A stretch of 64,000 nucleotides of DNA, taken from assembly GCA_007449985.2 (NCBI GenBank), contig VIIQ02000860.1, positions 29,267 through 93,266 on the forward strand, given 5' to 3'. This stretch comes from Desmodesmus armatus (lineage: Eukaryota > Chlorophyta > Chlorophyceae > Sphaeropleales > Scenedesmaceae). The notes beneath the pieces were generated by a model. That model was given only the letters and a program-made list of their open reading frames with translations. It made no database searches and had not been told where the DNA came from. The position numbers and the translations under genes were made by a program. Below are positions 1 to 11,662 of this stretch, one piece after another; the stretch's first letter is position 1; every line of letters begins with the position of its first letter.

Positions 1-117
1 CGGTGTAGGTGGTGCAAACCACCGCAGGGGAGACAACTTATGAGGTTCACCTGGCTCGATCCTGGTGGGCAATGCCATTGTTGTTTGGCGAAAATGTCCA
101 TGTAACATACTCCCCAG

Positions 118-2277
118 ATAAAAGCGCACTAATGATACAAGCCTCAGGTGCTCTGTTGAACAGTCAGTACAGTCAGGGGCTGACCGGACGGCATCCGGCA
201 GGCTGGTCCCATACAGCTGACACTGGTCATGTGGGGCGAAACCTGCCACCCCACAGGCCAGCAGCCTCAGCTGACCCCAGTGGCCGGGCCGACGCTGGCA
301 TGCACCGCATTGCACTAAGCAATGCCTTCCTATAACAGGCCCCCAGAGCGCACCCAGGGCCTGTCAGGAGTGCTGCAGCACATGTTGCGGTGGCTTGCAC
401 CAAACTAAGAAGAAGCTGCACAGCACTATCAGGTAGCACTCACATTGGTATTGTGGCTGGTACTTGGGGTGACAACTGGGAAGGAGTTGCTGTCCAGACA
501 CGGATGCTTGCGCGCAAGGGGAAACAGCAGCAGCGGCACAGCATCCAGGACAGCAAGCAGACAAGAGCCGACCCGTCAGTATCAAACTGTGAGGGTGTGT
601 GGCGTGCAGCACAGCTGGCATGGTTGGAGCAGACACAGGCAGTGAGGTGTGCTGTGAGGCTTTGCCAAGATAGCCGGGCTTGGCAGGCCTCCCTCACAAA
701 ACTGCCAGCTGGTTCCATAAGGCCGCATAAAAGCGCACTAATGGTGCAAGCCTCAGGTGCTCTGTTGACCAGTCAGTACAGTCAGGGGCCGACCGGACGG
801 CATCCGGCAGGCTGGTCCCATACAGCTGACACTGGTCCTGTGGGGCGAAACCTGCCACCCCACTAGCCAACAGCCTCAGCTGACCCCAGTGGCCGGGCCA
901 AGGCTGGCATGCACCGCATTGCACTAAACAATGCCTTCCTATAACAGGCCCCCAGAGCGCACCCAGGGCCTGTCAGGAGTGCTGCAGCACCTGTTGCGGT
1001 GGCTTGCACCAAGCTGAAAAGCAGCTGCACAGCACCGCACTCACATTGGTGTTGTTGCTGGTGCTTGTGGGGATGGCCAGGAAGGAGTTAGCTGTCCAGA
1101 TATGGATGCTTGCGCAACAAAGGCCAATAGCAGCAGCAGCGGCACAGCATGCAGAACAGCATGCAGACAAGAGCCGACCCATTAGTATCAAATTGTGAGG
1201 GTGTGTGGCGTGCAGCAAAGCTGGCATGGTTGGAGCAGACACATGCAGTGAGGTGTGATATGAAGCATTGCCAAGATTGCCAGGCTTGGCAGGCCTCCCT
1301 CACAAAACTGCCAGCTGGTTCCATAAGGCCGCATAAAAGCGCACTAATGGTGCAAGCCTCAGGTGCTCTGTTGACCAGTCAGTACAGTCGGGGGCAAAGG
1401 CGGCAGGCGGCCGGCAGGCTGGTCCCATACAGCTGACACTGGTCCTGTGGGGTGAACCTGCCACCCCATAGGCCAACAGCCTTGGCTGACCCCAGTGGCC
1501 GGGCCAAGGCTGGCATGCACCGCATTGCACTAAGCAATGCCTTCCTATAACAGGCCCCTAGAGCGCACCCAGGGCCTGTCAGGAGTGCTGCAGCACCTGC
1601 TGCTGTGGCTTGTACCCAGCAAAAAAGCAGCTGCACAGCACCGCACTCACATTGGTGTTGTTGCTGGTGCTTGGAGGGATGGCCAGGAAGGAGTTAGCTG
1701 TCCAGATATGGATGCTCGCGCAACAAAGGCCAATAGCAGCAGCAACGGCACAGCATCCAGGACAGCAAGCAGACAAGAGCCGACCCGTCAGTATCAAACT
1801 GTGAGGGTGTGTGGCGTGCAGCACAGCTGGCATGGTTGGAGCAGACACAGGCAGTGAGGTGTGCTGTGAGGCTTTGCCAAGATTGCCGGGCTTGGCAGGC
1901 CTCCCTCACAAAACTGCCAGCTGGTTTCATAAGGCCGCATAAAAGCGCACTAATGGTGCAAGCCTCAGGTGCTCTATTGACCAGTCAGTACAGTCGGGGG
2001 CAAAGGCGGCAGGCGGCCGGCAGGCTGGTCCCATACAGCTGTCCCTGGTCCTGTGGGGCGAAACCTGCCACCCCACAGGCCAACAACGTTAGCTGACCCC
2101 AGTGGCCGGGCCAAGGCTGGCATGCACCGCATTGCACTAAGCAATGCCTTCCTATAACAGGCCCCTAGAGCGCACCCAGGGCCTGTCAGGAGTGCTGCAG
2201 CACCTGTTGCTGTGGCTTGTACCCAGCAAAAAAGCAGCTGCACAGCACCGCACTCACATTGGTGTTGTTGCTGGTGC
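118..2277. repeat. Tandem array, unit about 607 bp, 3.6 copies
   Basis: The same sequence recurs with the landmark 'aaagcgcact' at 121, 730, 1336 and 1942, giving spacings of 609, 606 and 606 bp. The last copy stops near 2277. Copies are very similar apart from small indels. Each carries a perfect 7-bp hairpin around 'gcattgc...gcaatgc' and a CAG-rich stretch. All six frames hold only short ORFs and there is no consistent reading frame, so I see no coding content. A satellite or a tandemly duplicated non-coding segment fits best. Confidence 0.9.
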
Positions 2278-2339
2278 GCTCCTTGTTGGCTGCTGCAGAA
2301 AGCCAACAGCCTTTGCAGCTAGGCGGCCAGCCACCTCTA

Positions 2340-2370
<31 letters not shown>

Positions 2371-5300
2371 TGAGTTGCTTGAGCTTGTAGCAAGCAGCAA
2401 GCAGGTGTGGAGGGTGTGGTCGTTGTCCTGCGCGTCGCTGCTTGGAGGTACTGGTGGGGGGGGGGGCAGGGGTGTCTAGGTGCTGGTTAATCAAGGCTCA
2501 GTCCCGCTCCCACTGCCATGCCTCCTCTCTGCTAGTACTGTGAGGGACTTTGCCTGGTTTGAAAGCAGCTGTTGCTGCCAGGGCATGTGGCAAGGACAGG
2601 AGGAGGGTAATTGCCACATGCCGCCGACAAAGTTGCATGTGGTGTGCAGACGACTGCCAGTGAGAAGCAGCATGACGTGGCCATGTGCACATGCAGGTGG
2701 CTGCCACCTGACAGCAGATGCGTGTGTGACTGCCACTCACTTGCCCCATTCGTGTCAGCTGCGCCAGGGCATGCAGACTCATGCCGAACAGTCCCACAGG
2801 ACTGTCACGCCTTGCAGTAACAGCAGTAAGTGAGACATTCATCTGCTGTGTGTTCTGCTGTGTGTTCTGTTGTGTGTTGCAGGTGGCCAAGTTGCTGCTT
2901 GTCATCATGGCTGTGGTGTTGAGGGGATGTCAGGCAGTCTGCATGGCGGGCGGCAGGCACTGCACAGATCATACCCGGTGAGTGGAGGTGTGTGGGGGGG
3001 GGGTGCAGGCCTGTCGTGACGATGGCCCTAGTGTAAGGTAGGCGGGGGGTGCTGCTGTTCGGCAAGTGAGATGGTGAGTCACCCAAGCGGCAGTCAAGCA
3101 GTATGGCGAGTATGGCTACTATCCAGCATGTGGAAAGGGGGGGAGGGGAGGCATGACAGTGCAGCGGAGTACGCCCAGGCATGTTTTGTGGGGTAGTTTC
3201 AACAAGATGGCGTGGCGGGGACTTGTGGGCCCAGTGCAGCGCCCAGGGCATCACGTGCGGTGGGTGTAGACACAGGGAGTGCATCCAGCCAATGCATGAA
3301 CCATCCAAGGATGTGACATGTGCCCTGTTGAGCAGTGGCTGAGCCAGAGACGTCTGCCTGGCCAGTAGCAGGGGGAGATGGCCCCAGGGTGTCTTGCAGG
3401 GAAGCAGGCAGGCTCTGTTGGCACAAAGGGAGCTGTCATTTGGTCACAACCATGCTCTGCTGAACGTCATCAACTTGCCAACCTCCTATTGCCGCTGCTG
3501 CTCGCCACTGCTGCCGCCATTGAACTACAGGCATGGAGTGCCCTGAGCATCTTCCTGACTGCCGTTCACAGCTGATCAACCCTTCACCGCTGCATGGCTG
3601 TTGCTGCTACTGGTGCACCGGCTGGTGTGCTGTCACTGACAGTGGTGGGCCGTCCTGTCCACTACCTGCCCCTCTGGTAAGTGGTGATGTTGGAGGAGGG
3701 GGGCTGTTTGTGTTCCTTGGGGGTCACATTGGGTGGTGGGTGCCTGGTTTTGACAGCAGCTGTGCTTCATGCCGGAGTGGTAGTCAACAGTGGCCGTGTT
3801 CTTGGCTTACCATAACTCCCTGGTGAGGGGGGTGGATGGCAAGTGCAGAGGGGGATGGGGAGTGCAGAGAGGGAGAGGGGCGGGGCAGGATGTGCAAGTA
3901 TGGCTGGAGGTGGAGTGTTCTGTCAGCAGACAGGGACCGGCCGTGATGGCAGCTGTGCTTCTCTCACCATTATTGCTTGATACTTGCCTGTTGAGCGGCC
4001 TTCATACGCCATTTATTTGCTGTCGTGTCTGATTGTTGTCTATTTGTGCGCTTGCTTGTCCTGCATGATGCTTTGTCCTGTCACAGGATGGCCACACCTC
4101 ATTCCATTGTGGAGCGTGCTAACCCCGTCAGACTCAACATGCACCGGTGGACAGGGCTAGGTGTGGGCAGAGGTGCAGCAGCGGCTTGTGGCAGTGTCAG
4201 CATGATTTCCTGCGCTGGACGCGGGAGCCGTCGCATTCAGCAGCGCAGGCGCTGCAAATCCGCCCTTGCGAATAGCATCCATTGATATGGTGACGCAGTA
4301 TGACATGAAAGGGGGCCAGGCTGGTCTGGGCGCATGTGTTACCACTGTGGCCGCCAGCTTGGCACTTGACAGTCGCACACCAGTATTTTTGGCGGGGCTT
4401 TTTATTGTATGAGCAGCAGTGTCTCGATTTCGCCGCCCGATGCAACCCCTGGTTTGTTGAGGTGTGGCACACAGTGGTTGATTGTGTACCTGTGGTGACG
4501 TGCTACGCCCCTGTGCTGCTGAATCCGCCCTGACTGCATTTTGGCGCGGCCGGCGGGGACGGCAGCCGCCTCTGTCTGTGCAGCCAGATGGTGCAGGCCC
4601 AGCAAGGCTGATGGCTGGCGTATGTCTTTTCATCGTATGCATGCTGAGACAGCATCGCCTGCATGCACGTCACTCCTGTCACTCAGACAGCAGTGCTTTA
4701 GTTTCTCAACATGCACATTGATCCTGGACCGCAAACATGTTGCTGCTTTGCATGGTGCAATGTACCCTGCTAGAGTGGCAGCTGCAACTGGCTGACGCCT
4801 ATGTTGCGCACATTTGCAGGTTATTCCCTGCGGTTGCTGTCGGTACTCCCAGTGCCGAAGGAGTCCTTTCAGGGTTCAGCAACTGTGTGACGCCTGCGAA
4901 CACAATTTCTGTGATTTGCTTGGCTGCCGCTAGTGTGTTGCCAGTCATAACGCACATGCTGCACTGCACAGCCTGGATGATGGCCTTGGCAACTGCGTCT
5001 GTTGGGGTGACACAATGCCGCGGTAGGGAGGGATGCGCTGCGCACGCGCTACCTTGTTTATGCATGCCGGCGCACACTCGTGCACATACGTTTGAAGCTT
5101 TGTGCAGTTCGTCGCAGCACCCATTAGTCAAGCAGATCAGGTTCTTGGGCTTGTCGCAGCTGGAAATAGGCGCATGTGGGGCATGTCGATGCAGCGCCAT
5201 GCGTGGGTCAGCTTGTGGATGAATTTGGCGTTGTGGGTTCAGGCCCCGTGATTCGTGGGCCTTGCATGCCTCTTGGTGTAGCGGCAACCACGCTTGCTGG

Positions 5301-6374
5301 CTGCACATCACATTGTACTGCTGCCCACGACAGCTCCGCATAACTGCTTTTCAGCAGCAAGTGTTGTCTGCATGCCGCATCTGATGAATGGATGTATGGT
5401 TGCTGGTGTGATCTGCCTTCTGACCCTCGCTCTGCTCCCTCTTGACGTAGTGACGTGCAGCAATTATCAACAGTGGTTTTCTGTTGAAGGTGGTTTTGGG
5501 GTTGATTCTGGCCGCTGTTCTGGAAGATTGTGCTGATTGCTAGTGTATCTATCCCGCTGCCACCATCGCATTGTTTGAATCAGGCTTGCCATGTGTGGAC
5601 ACATGTTTGAGGCACCACCACATGCCTGATCAAAATCCCCTATGCTTCAATCATAGCTGCCATATTCTGGAAGTGGTGGGTGGCGCTGACGTGTACCAGC
5701 AGCTTGCAGCACACTGCATTCTTGCCAAGGCTGCACTGGTGGTTACATGTTGCTGTTCCGGCTGCAGTATGTTGTGTCAACGTGTGGCTGTTGGAGGTGG
5801 GTTCGATGAATTCCGGAAGGACGGTTGTGGTTGGCCTGCCAGTAATTATGCAACAGCAGTGAGGCTGCTTGACCCTGGTTAGCAATGGCCCTCTGCAAGT
5901 GGCAGGCCAAGTGCGGGGGATCTGGTACGTTTGTCAATCAAAGCAATTTGCTTATGCTCACACCTGTCCCATTTCGACTGCCCGTGTTGGGCGGGTTGGT
6001 GAATGGTGATGGGCCAAATACGGTACAATCGGGCTGCCTTGGATATCGGACATACAGCCCGTGCACTGTCAGAGTTTTGGGAAGCAGGAGTAAAAACAAT
6101 CCAGCTCACTGGCCGTCACGCTTTGTCTGCTGTTGAGTCAACCAAATTCCCCCGCCAATTGCCCACCTCCGCTTTCCCACGAGCCAAGGATGGCTCGCCT
6201 TCCAGCGCAAACTAATGCTATCCTTCGACTCATCAAATATATAGTTTCTCCAAGAGCTTTCTTGAAGCAACAGCAGCTCATTTCCTGTAACCACCACCGC
6301 GGTGTCCTTTGCGCAGTGTCGGTCTCCTTGCATCCGCATGTCCACCGTGGCTGAAATATTTCAAAGTGCAGGAG
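2278..6374. other. Stretch without a supported gene
   Basis: A CAG microsatellite lies at 2342-2370 and a G run near 2456-2466. Several ORFs of 80-180 codons exist on both strands, the longest at 4799-5341 on the minus strand, but none shows a recognisable domain, splice chain or low-complexity pattern typical of the real genes here. Bases 3261-3310 are an inverted copy of 9250-9295. The last few hundred bases presumably hold the promoter and 5' UTR of the next gene. Confidence 0.5.
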
Positions 6375-8301
6375 ATGGAGTTACAGCTTGTGGAGCTGCC
6401 GGATACCTGTCTGTATACAGTACTTCAGTACTGTGCTGACGACGTGCGCAGCCTGTGCAGTGCTGCAAGGGCTCACAGCAAGCTGCACCAGGCTGCTGTC
6501 CATGTACTGCAGAGTGTGACTGCAGAGCTGAAGGACCCGCTGCAGTTGGTCAGTGTGCTGGAGTACCTCAGCAAGCATGGAGATGTCCAGCCTGAGGGCA
6601 CTGCACGGAAGGATGCACAGCATCGACTGCTGAGCAGCATCATCCTGTCCAGCTACGGACTCAGCCTAGAAGACCTGCCCAAGTGCGCTCACCTGACCAC
6701 CCTGCAGCTCTCCAACTTCACGCTGCTGCTGAGCCCGGGCTGTTGCGTTGACAGCTACAACAGCGTGCTGAGGGCTTGGCCAGGCCTGGCCTTAGGGCTG
6801 AAGCAGCTGAGGCTCAAAGGCTGCAAGCTGCTTGATGGGCCAGCCGAGTTGGCAGCAGCACTCAGTGAGCTGCCCTTCCTTGAGCACCTCACTTTGGACA
6901 GGGTGTGCCTCAGCATAGGGGGCTCCGACTGGGCTGCAACCCTGTCTATAGATGCGCTGCAGGAGCTGACGCTCCTCACTCACCTGGAGCTTGTGGGCAT
7001 CAGGTTGCAGAACCAGCACCAGGGGCAGCCTGTCCTGCAGCCCCTGCATGCGCTGACCCGCCTGGCTGACCTGAGGCTGCAGGAGCTCAACCCGGTGGAG
7101 CTTTCTGCGGGCATGCTGTCACCCGCATGCCAGCTCACGCACTTGGAGTTGTGTGGTGCAGACATTGCGTTTGCGCCAGATGCCCTGGCTGACAAGCCCA
7201 TGCTGCAGCATCTGCACCTGGACGGCTGCAGCGTCAAGGGCGGGGCGGCGCAGCTGTTGCCTCAGCTGCAGACTCTGCAGCAACTGACACAGCTGCACCT
7301 GCAGGCCAATCTGACAGCAGATGATGGAGGGTACCCAGCCTTAGAGGCTTACACAGCCTTGACAGCCAGCAGCAAGCTGCAGTACCTCACCCTGCAAGAC
7401 AACACCTTGCCAGCATGCGGCGGTCAGCTCAGGTGGCTCTACCCTGGTGACAAGCGGCCGCACATGCTGTATCTGTGGATTTCCACTGCGGGGCAGCCAG
7501 TGGGCGTCCATGCAGCAAACCTTGAGGGCATCGGCCTTGCTGACTGGTGCCCTGGCCTGCAGTCCCTCAAGCTGAAGGGCTTGCAGTGCCCCCAGGAGCT
7601 GCTGGCCCAACTGCAGGGCCTGAGGGAGCTGCACACCCTGCGCTTGTGCCCTGTTGATGCACTGGGGGAGGAGGGTGTACAGGCCGTGTGTCGCCTGACA
7701 CAGCTAAGGCTGCTGGAGCTGAGCACAGCAGACACTGAGGGGATGCTGCTGCAGCTGACGCAGCTGCAGCAGCTTAGCCAACTAGGCTATTTTGGAAATC
7801 AAGTTGGTGCTGGCAGGGAGATGCACTTCTATCAGGTGAGTGCCCACCAAACACATCAGCAGCCCTGAACTTGTTCCTGATAGGCATGACATGCAGGTTT
7901 GGTCACCAGCTAGTAGCGGCAGGGATGACAATACCTGCATGTTGCTGGTCACCGCAGGTTGCATAGGTTGAAGGAATCAAGTCCAGTGCTGCATACATGG
8001 CTGCTGGATTCTATGATAGCCGTGTCTAACACAGGCCCTGTCGCTCATGTGCTGGTTTGTTGTGACATTGTCTTTGCGGCAGGATTCTGTTTTGCTGACC
8101 GCCGCGCAGCACAGGCTGTGCTGCTCGACATGTACTGGACACATTGCTCAATCTGCTTCTTTGGCTGCTGCTGCTGCTTTGTCCTGCCTGACCATGCAGG
8201 GTGCTGAGCCTGTGTGGAAGCAGCTGGAGAAGCTCCACAATCCTACAGTGGTGCAGCAGGCGCATGCTGATGCTGCTGTGGCAGCACCGATGATTCTGTG
8301 A
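6375..8301 (+). CDS. Leucine-rich-repeat protein with F-box-like N-terminus
   Basis: I start at the ATG at 6375 (MELQLVELPDTCLYTVLQYC). The in-frame ATG at 6309 would add 22 residues with no family character. The first 60 residues resemble an F-box ('LPDTCLYTVLQYCADDVRSL'). Residues 100-480 are leucine-rich repeats of the RNI type with recurring L-x-x-L-x-L steps such as LTHLELVGIRL, LTQLHLQANL and LQSLKLKGLQ. Exon 1 runs 6375-7835 and ends in HFYQ before a gtgagt donor. A phase-0 second exon is proposed at 8083-8301 after 'gcggcag'; it reads open for 72 residues to a TGA. The product would be 559 residues. A role as a substrate-recognition subunit of an SCF ubiquitin ligase is family inference. 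Exon 2 is uncertain; an acceptor at 7957 is an alternative. Confidence 0.75.
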
Positions 8302-8439
8302 ATGGCTTGTGGACACTCTTGTGGTGGCTGGCTGGCACTGCAACCTTTGGCAGCAGGAGTGGAGGAACAGACATGTTGTGATACGAGACGACTTTTCAGC
8401 AGCTACTGCAGGTTTGAGTGAAGTACAGTGGAGTGCAGC

Positions 8440-8444
8440 TGTAA
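8440..8444 (+). terminator. TGTAA polyadenylation signal of the LRR gene
   Basis: TGTAA is the usual poly(A) signal in chlamydomonadalean algae. It occurs here about 140 bp after the proposed stop codon of the LRR gene. Confidence 0.45.
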
Positions 8445-11400
8445 TGCAGCCCATGTTCCTGTTAGCTGAATGCCTGCTATCATAGCCTATGGGCCCAGTG
8501 GGGTTGAACATATACTTTATGATGCTGACTGCAGCATGGCTCGATGCAGCCATACACCAGGTACATGCTCGGCACACTGTGCAATCTGATGCAACAGCAA
8601 TGCCTGTATTGTGCCGTTAGCGTTACAGCCAGTCATTCACACTGCTTGTGCGCATCAGACTCAAGTTAGCCCTCACTGACCCACCATGCTGGTGACAAGA
8701 ACCAACCCCGTGGTTGGCTTGAGGGCCCTCAAAGCCGGCATCTGCACACACAGAGTGCATAGCTTGCACAAGCCTGGTGCAGCTTGCAAGCCACTGGCAA
8801 CAGCTGTCATCAACACCAGCCCCGTTGCTTTCATGCAGAAGCGTGCTATGGGTGGCCATACTGCAATTCCCATCAGCCACGGCTGATTGTCACAGAGTGG
8901 ATTTATGCGTTCAAGTCAACAATGCAGTCTGATCATCGCCTGTCACACAATGTGCTATCAGTCCCACGATGCACTACACAAAGACCCCGTCAACACCTGC
9001 CCCACAAAACCCTGCAGCAGCTCGACAGCTGCATCAATACATCCCACTTACGGGTTGTCACACCACGGTGGCTTGTCAAAGTAATATGGAGTCAATGCAC
9101 AGGTGTCCATCACCGCCTCGGCTGTGGAACACACAAAGTGGTGTAGCCCAGTAGGCCATGTGCCATGCATCAGTCAACAGTCAGGCAATATTCTAATCCA
9201 GCTGTCCTGTCAATGGGCTCAGCCAGCAACACCTGCCACCACACACACACCTTGGATGGTTGCATTGGCTGGATGCACTCCCTGTGTCTACACACAACAC
9301 CTTTGCCTTCTGTGTGTGCTGCTGGTTTGTACCACCAACACACAGCAGGCAAACTGCTGCATTCGACATGTCAGATGTACCTCAGCGCACTGCGCAACTC
9401 AACACACGCAAACAAAATGATGCTGCTTACTTGCTTGTCCTGGTCACCGGGGCATGCATACACAACATCAAATCACTGACACAACACCCACACAATGGCT
9501 CAATGCAGCTGCTGCTCTGTTCCACCTCTCACACTGCCCAGTCAAAAGACTCTCCAACCACTGCTACACAGCTGGTCACAAACGCCTCATGTAAAAGTAG
9601 GCTCTCCTGCTTGTCTCACTGCCGCACCCACACCGCACAACTTGGCCGCATGACTCAAGGACTCAGATGCAATATGTGCCGCCGCCGCCATCATCGTTAT
9701 CGTTGGCACTTGCAAGTATCATCTGCTCCTTGCGCTTGCTGAGCTGCTCACATCATGTAACAGTGCAGGTGCCCTGCGACCTGCACATGCAGCAGAGACA
9801 TACACAGGGTTGTGTGAGCAGGAGCAGCAGTTGCTGTTGTGCCAACCTCAGCTTCTGGCTACTGGTTGGTTTGTCCAGCCAGCTGCTGCCCTGTGCCTGC
9901 TGCATGCCCCATGCTTGAAAGGCAGAGCGATGCAAAGGCATGCACAGCCCTTGCTGGGAGCGCACAGCTCAGCTGTGTATCCCTACCAAAGACTCTGGAT
10001 TGACAGGGTCAAACCCAGTGGCAATGTAAAATGCATGTCCAAGGGTGACACAATCCCACAGCTCAAGGCTGACACACTTGACCATGTGATTGCAGTCGTA
10101 TGCTATGGCTGCTGCACTGATATGCATTTCAAGCTGCTGGGCTTGATTTGGCCATGTGCATGTACAGCATGAACTATGGGCTGTGTGCTCACGTCTTACT
10201 TGCCGCCTGCTTGGGCATGTGCAGCCTGGGTGTTGGCCTTGCACTTGCAGCGCTCCTCCACAGGAACATCTGACAGGGCCTGCAGGCAGGCAGGCACAAC
10301 ACTGCGTATTACATGTATCTGAACAGTCTTCATACCCTTCCAGGCTCCTGCCCCGCTGCATTTCAAGGCAGCTGATAATGCATGATCATGCATGACATGG
10401 TCAACATAGGAAGATGCTGGACTCATGGGCTCGTGAGGGCTGCAATAGTCGTGCAAGATGTCGTTGGGTGCTCTTGAGACCTCAGCCGGAGGCAGTGGAG
10501 TGTGCAAGTGGTGGATGACGACTGCTGACGCAGCAAGGCCAAAAAGTCAACCCCACCACCCCGCTGTGTGTGGGCATCTGCTGCGCCTGCAAACTCACCG
10601 AGTCGACGTGCATGCCACATCCTGCCCAAGAGGGCTCCCCACAGGTGCTGCAGACAACCTTGCGGCACATTCTGACCAGTGGTGGGGGTCAAGCAGATAT
10701 CAGTGTCTAGGCAACAGGGTTTTTGGGCCTTGCTTTGAGTCACAAAACGTCTTGAAGGATATGGTTAACCGTTAAAGTGACCCTGAGCGGTGTTCAGCAC
10801 TCCAGCCCAATCCTACACCCTTGGACCCCTGCTATGTCCTTTTGACAAAACCTCCTGTGCAGCAAGACAGCTCCCCCTGGTGCTTCCTGTTTCATTGTTG
10901 TGCAATGATGTTGTGAACAGGGGTGGAACAGGACGTTTGCTGTTGTTTGGTTCACAGCTCAAAGTCCGTTTTCCCCACAGCCTGTCCTGTGCGGCCACAG
11001 ATAGACGATAACGCTGCTGATCATCAGTAGGAACTCCTTCGTGGTCCAGTAGTGGTGTAGGCAGGCGTCAGTAGGTACGTCCCAGAACAACTTGATCTCC
11101 GGCCTCAGTCCCTGGCACCGCGCGTTTCCACGCTGCTTTCGATGAAAGACGTGGCATGTACCATCTGTGTGGCGTACATGCAGCCCGCAACGCCTCCAGC
11201 AAGCCCAGTACATTGCTGCCAGCCAGCCCAACCAACAGCAGAACTGTCCTCCCTCACACCCACTGCAAAGCAGGCCTGACGCAGGGACACGATCAGATCT
11301 GGATCAGCATGTGTTCCCAATGATGTGAGCAGCGTCTGGGCGTTCAGCTCATCGTATGCTTGTACCTTCTGCTGTATCTGTACCGTGTGTGCGTGCAGGG

Positions 11401-11662
11401 CAGGGAGCAACCCAGCAACCCAGCACCAAACGGCAGTTGCGTCTGCAGGCCAGCAGTCTCACACCAGCAGCAACAGCGGTATCTATCCACCACTGAACCA
11501 GTCACGAACAGCAGCAGCCCAAGCACAGCATTCCAGTACCAGCAGGGGCATTGCTGTTGCGACCTTCGCCAGCAGCCCAGCAGCTGTTTGTCAGCTCTCC
11601 ACCAGGCATCTCACAGCACTCCCCACCTCCAGCCCCTCCTTGCGCAGCAGTAAGGCAGCAGC
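8445..11662. other. Stretch without a confident gene
   Basis: Mostly unstructured sequence with many 'tgcagc' and 'cacac' words. The element at 9250-9295 is repeated in inverted form at 3261-3310. An open frame on the minus strand (about 10196-10507, ending VEERCKCKANTQAAHAQAGG-stop) looks less biased than its neighbours and could be a terminal exon, but I found no partner exons. Bases 11400-11660, just ahead of the GYF gene, are CAG-rich and open in several frames and may be its 5' UTR or an upstream exon. Confidence 0.4.

Noticed and set aside
9..2096. Recurring ORFs of 60-110 codons in the 607-bp array
   Set aside because: Frames differ between copies because of small indels; a selected gene would keep its frame.
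4799..5341. 180-codon minus-strand frame in the left intergenic region
   Set aside because: Composition is mixed and no family motif or splice chain supports it.
10196..10507. Possible terminal exon on the minus strand
   Set aside because: Composition looks protein-like, but I found no in-phase upstream exon and no recognised motif.
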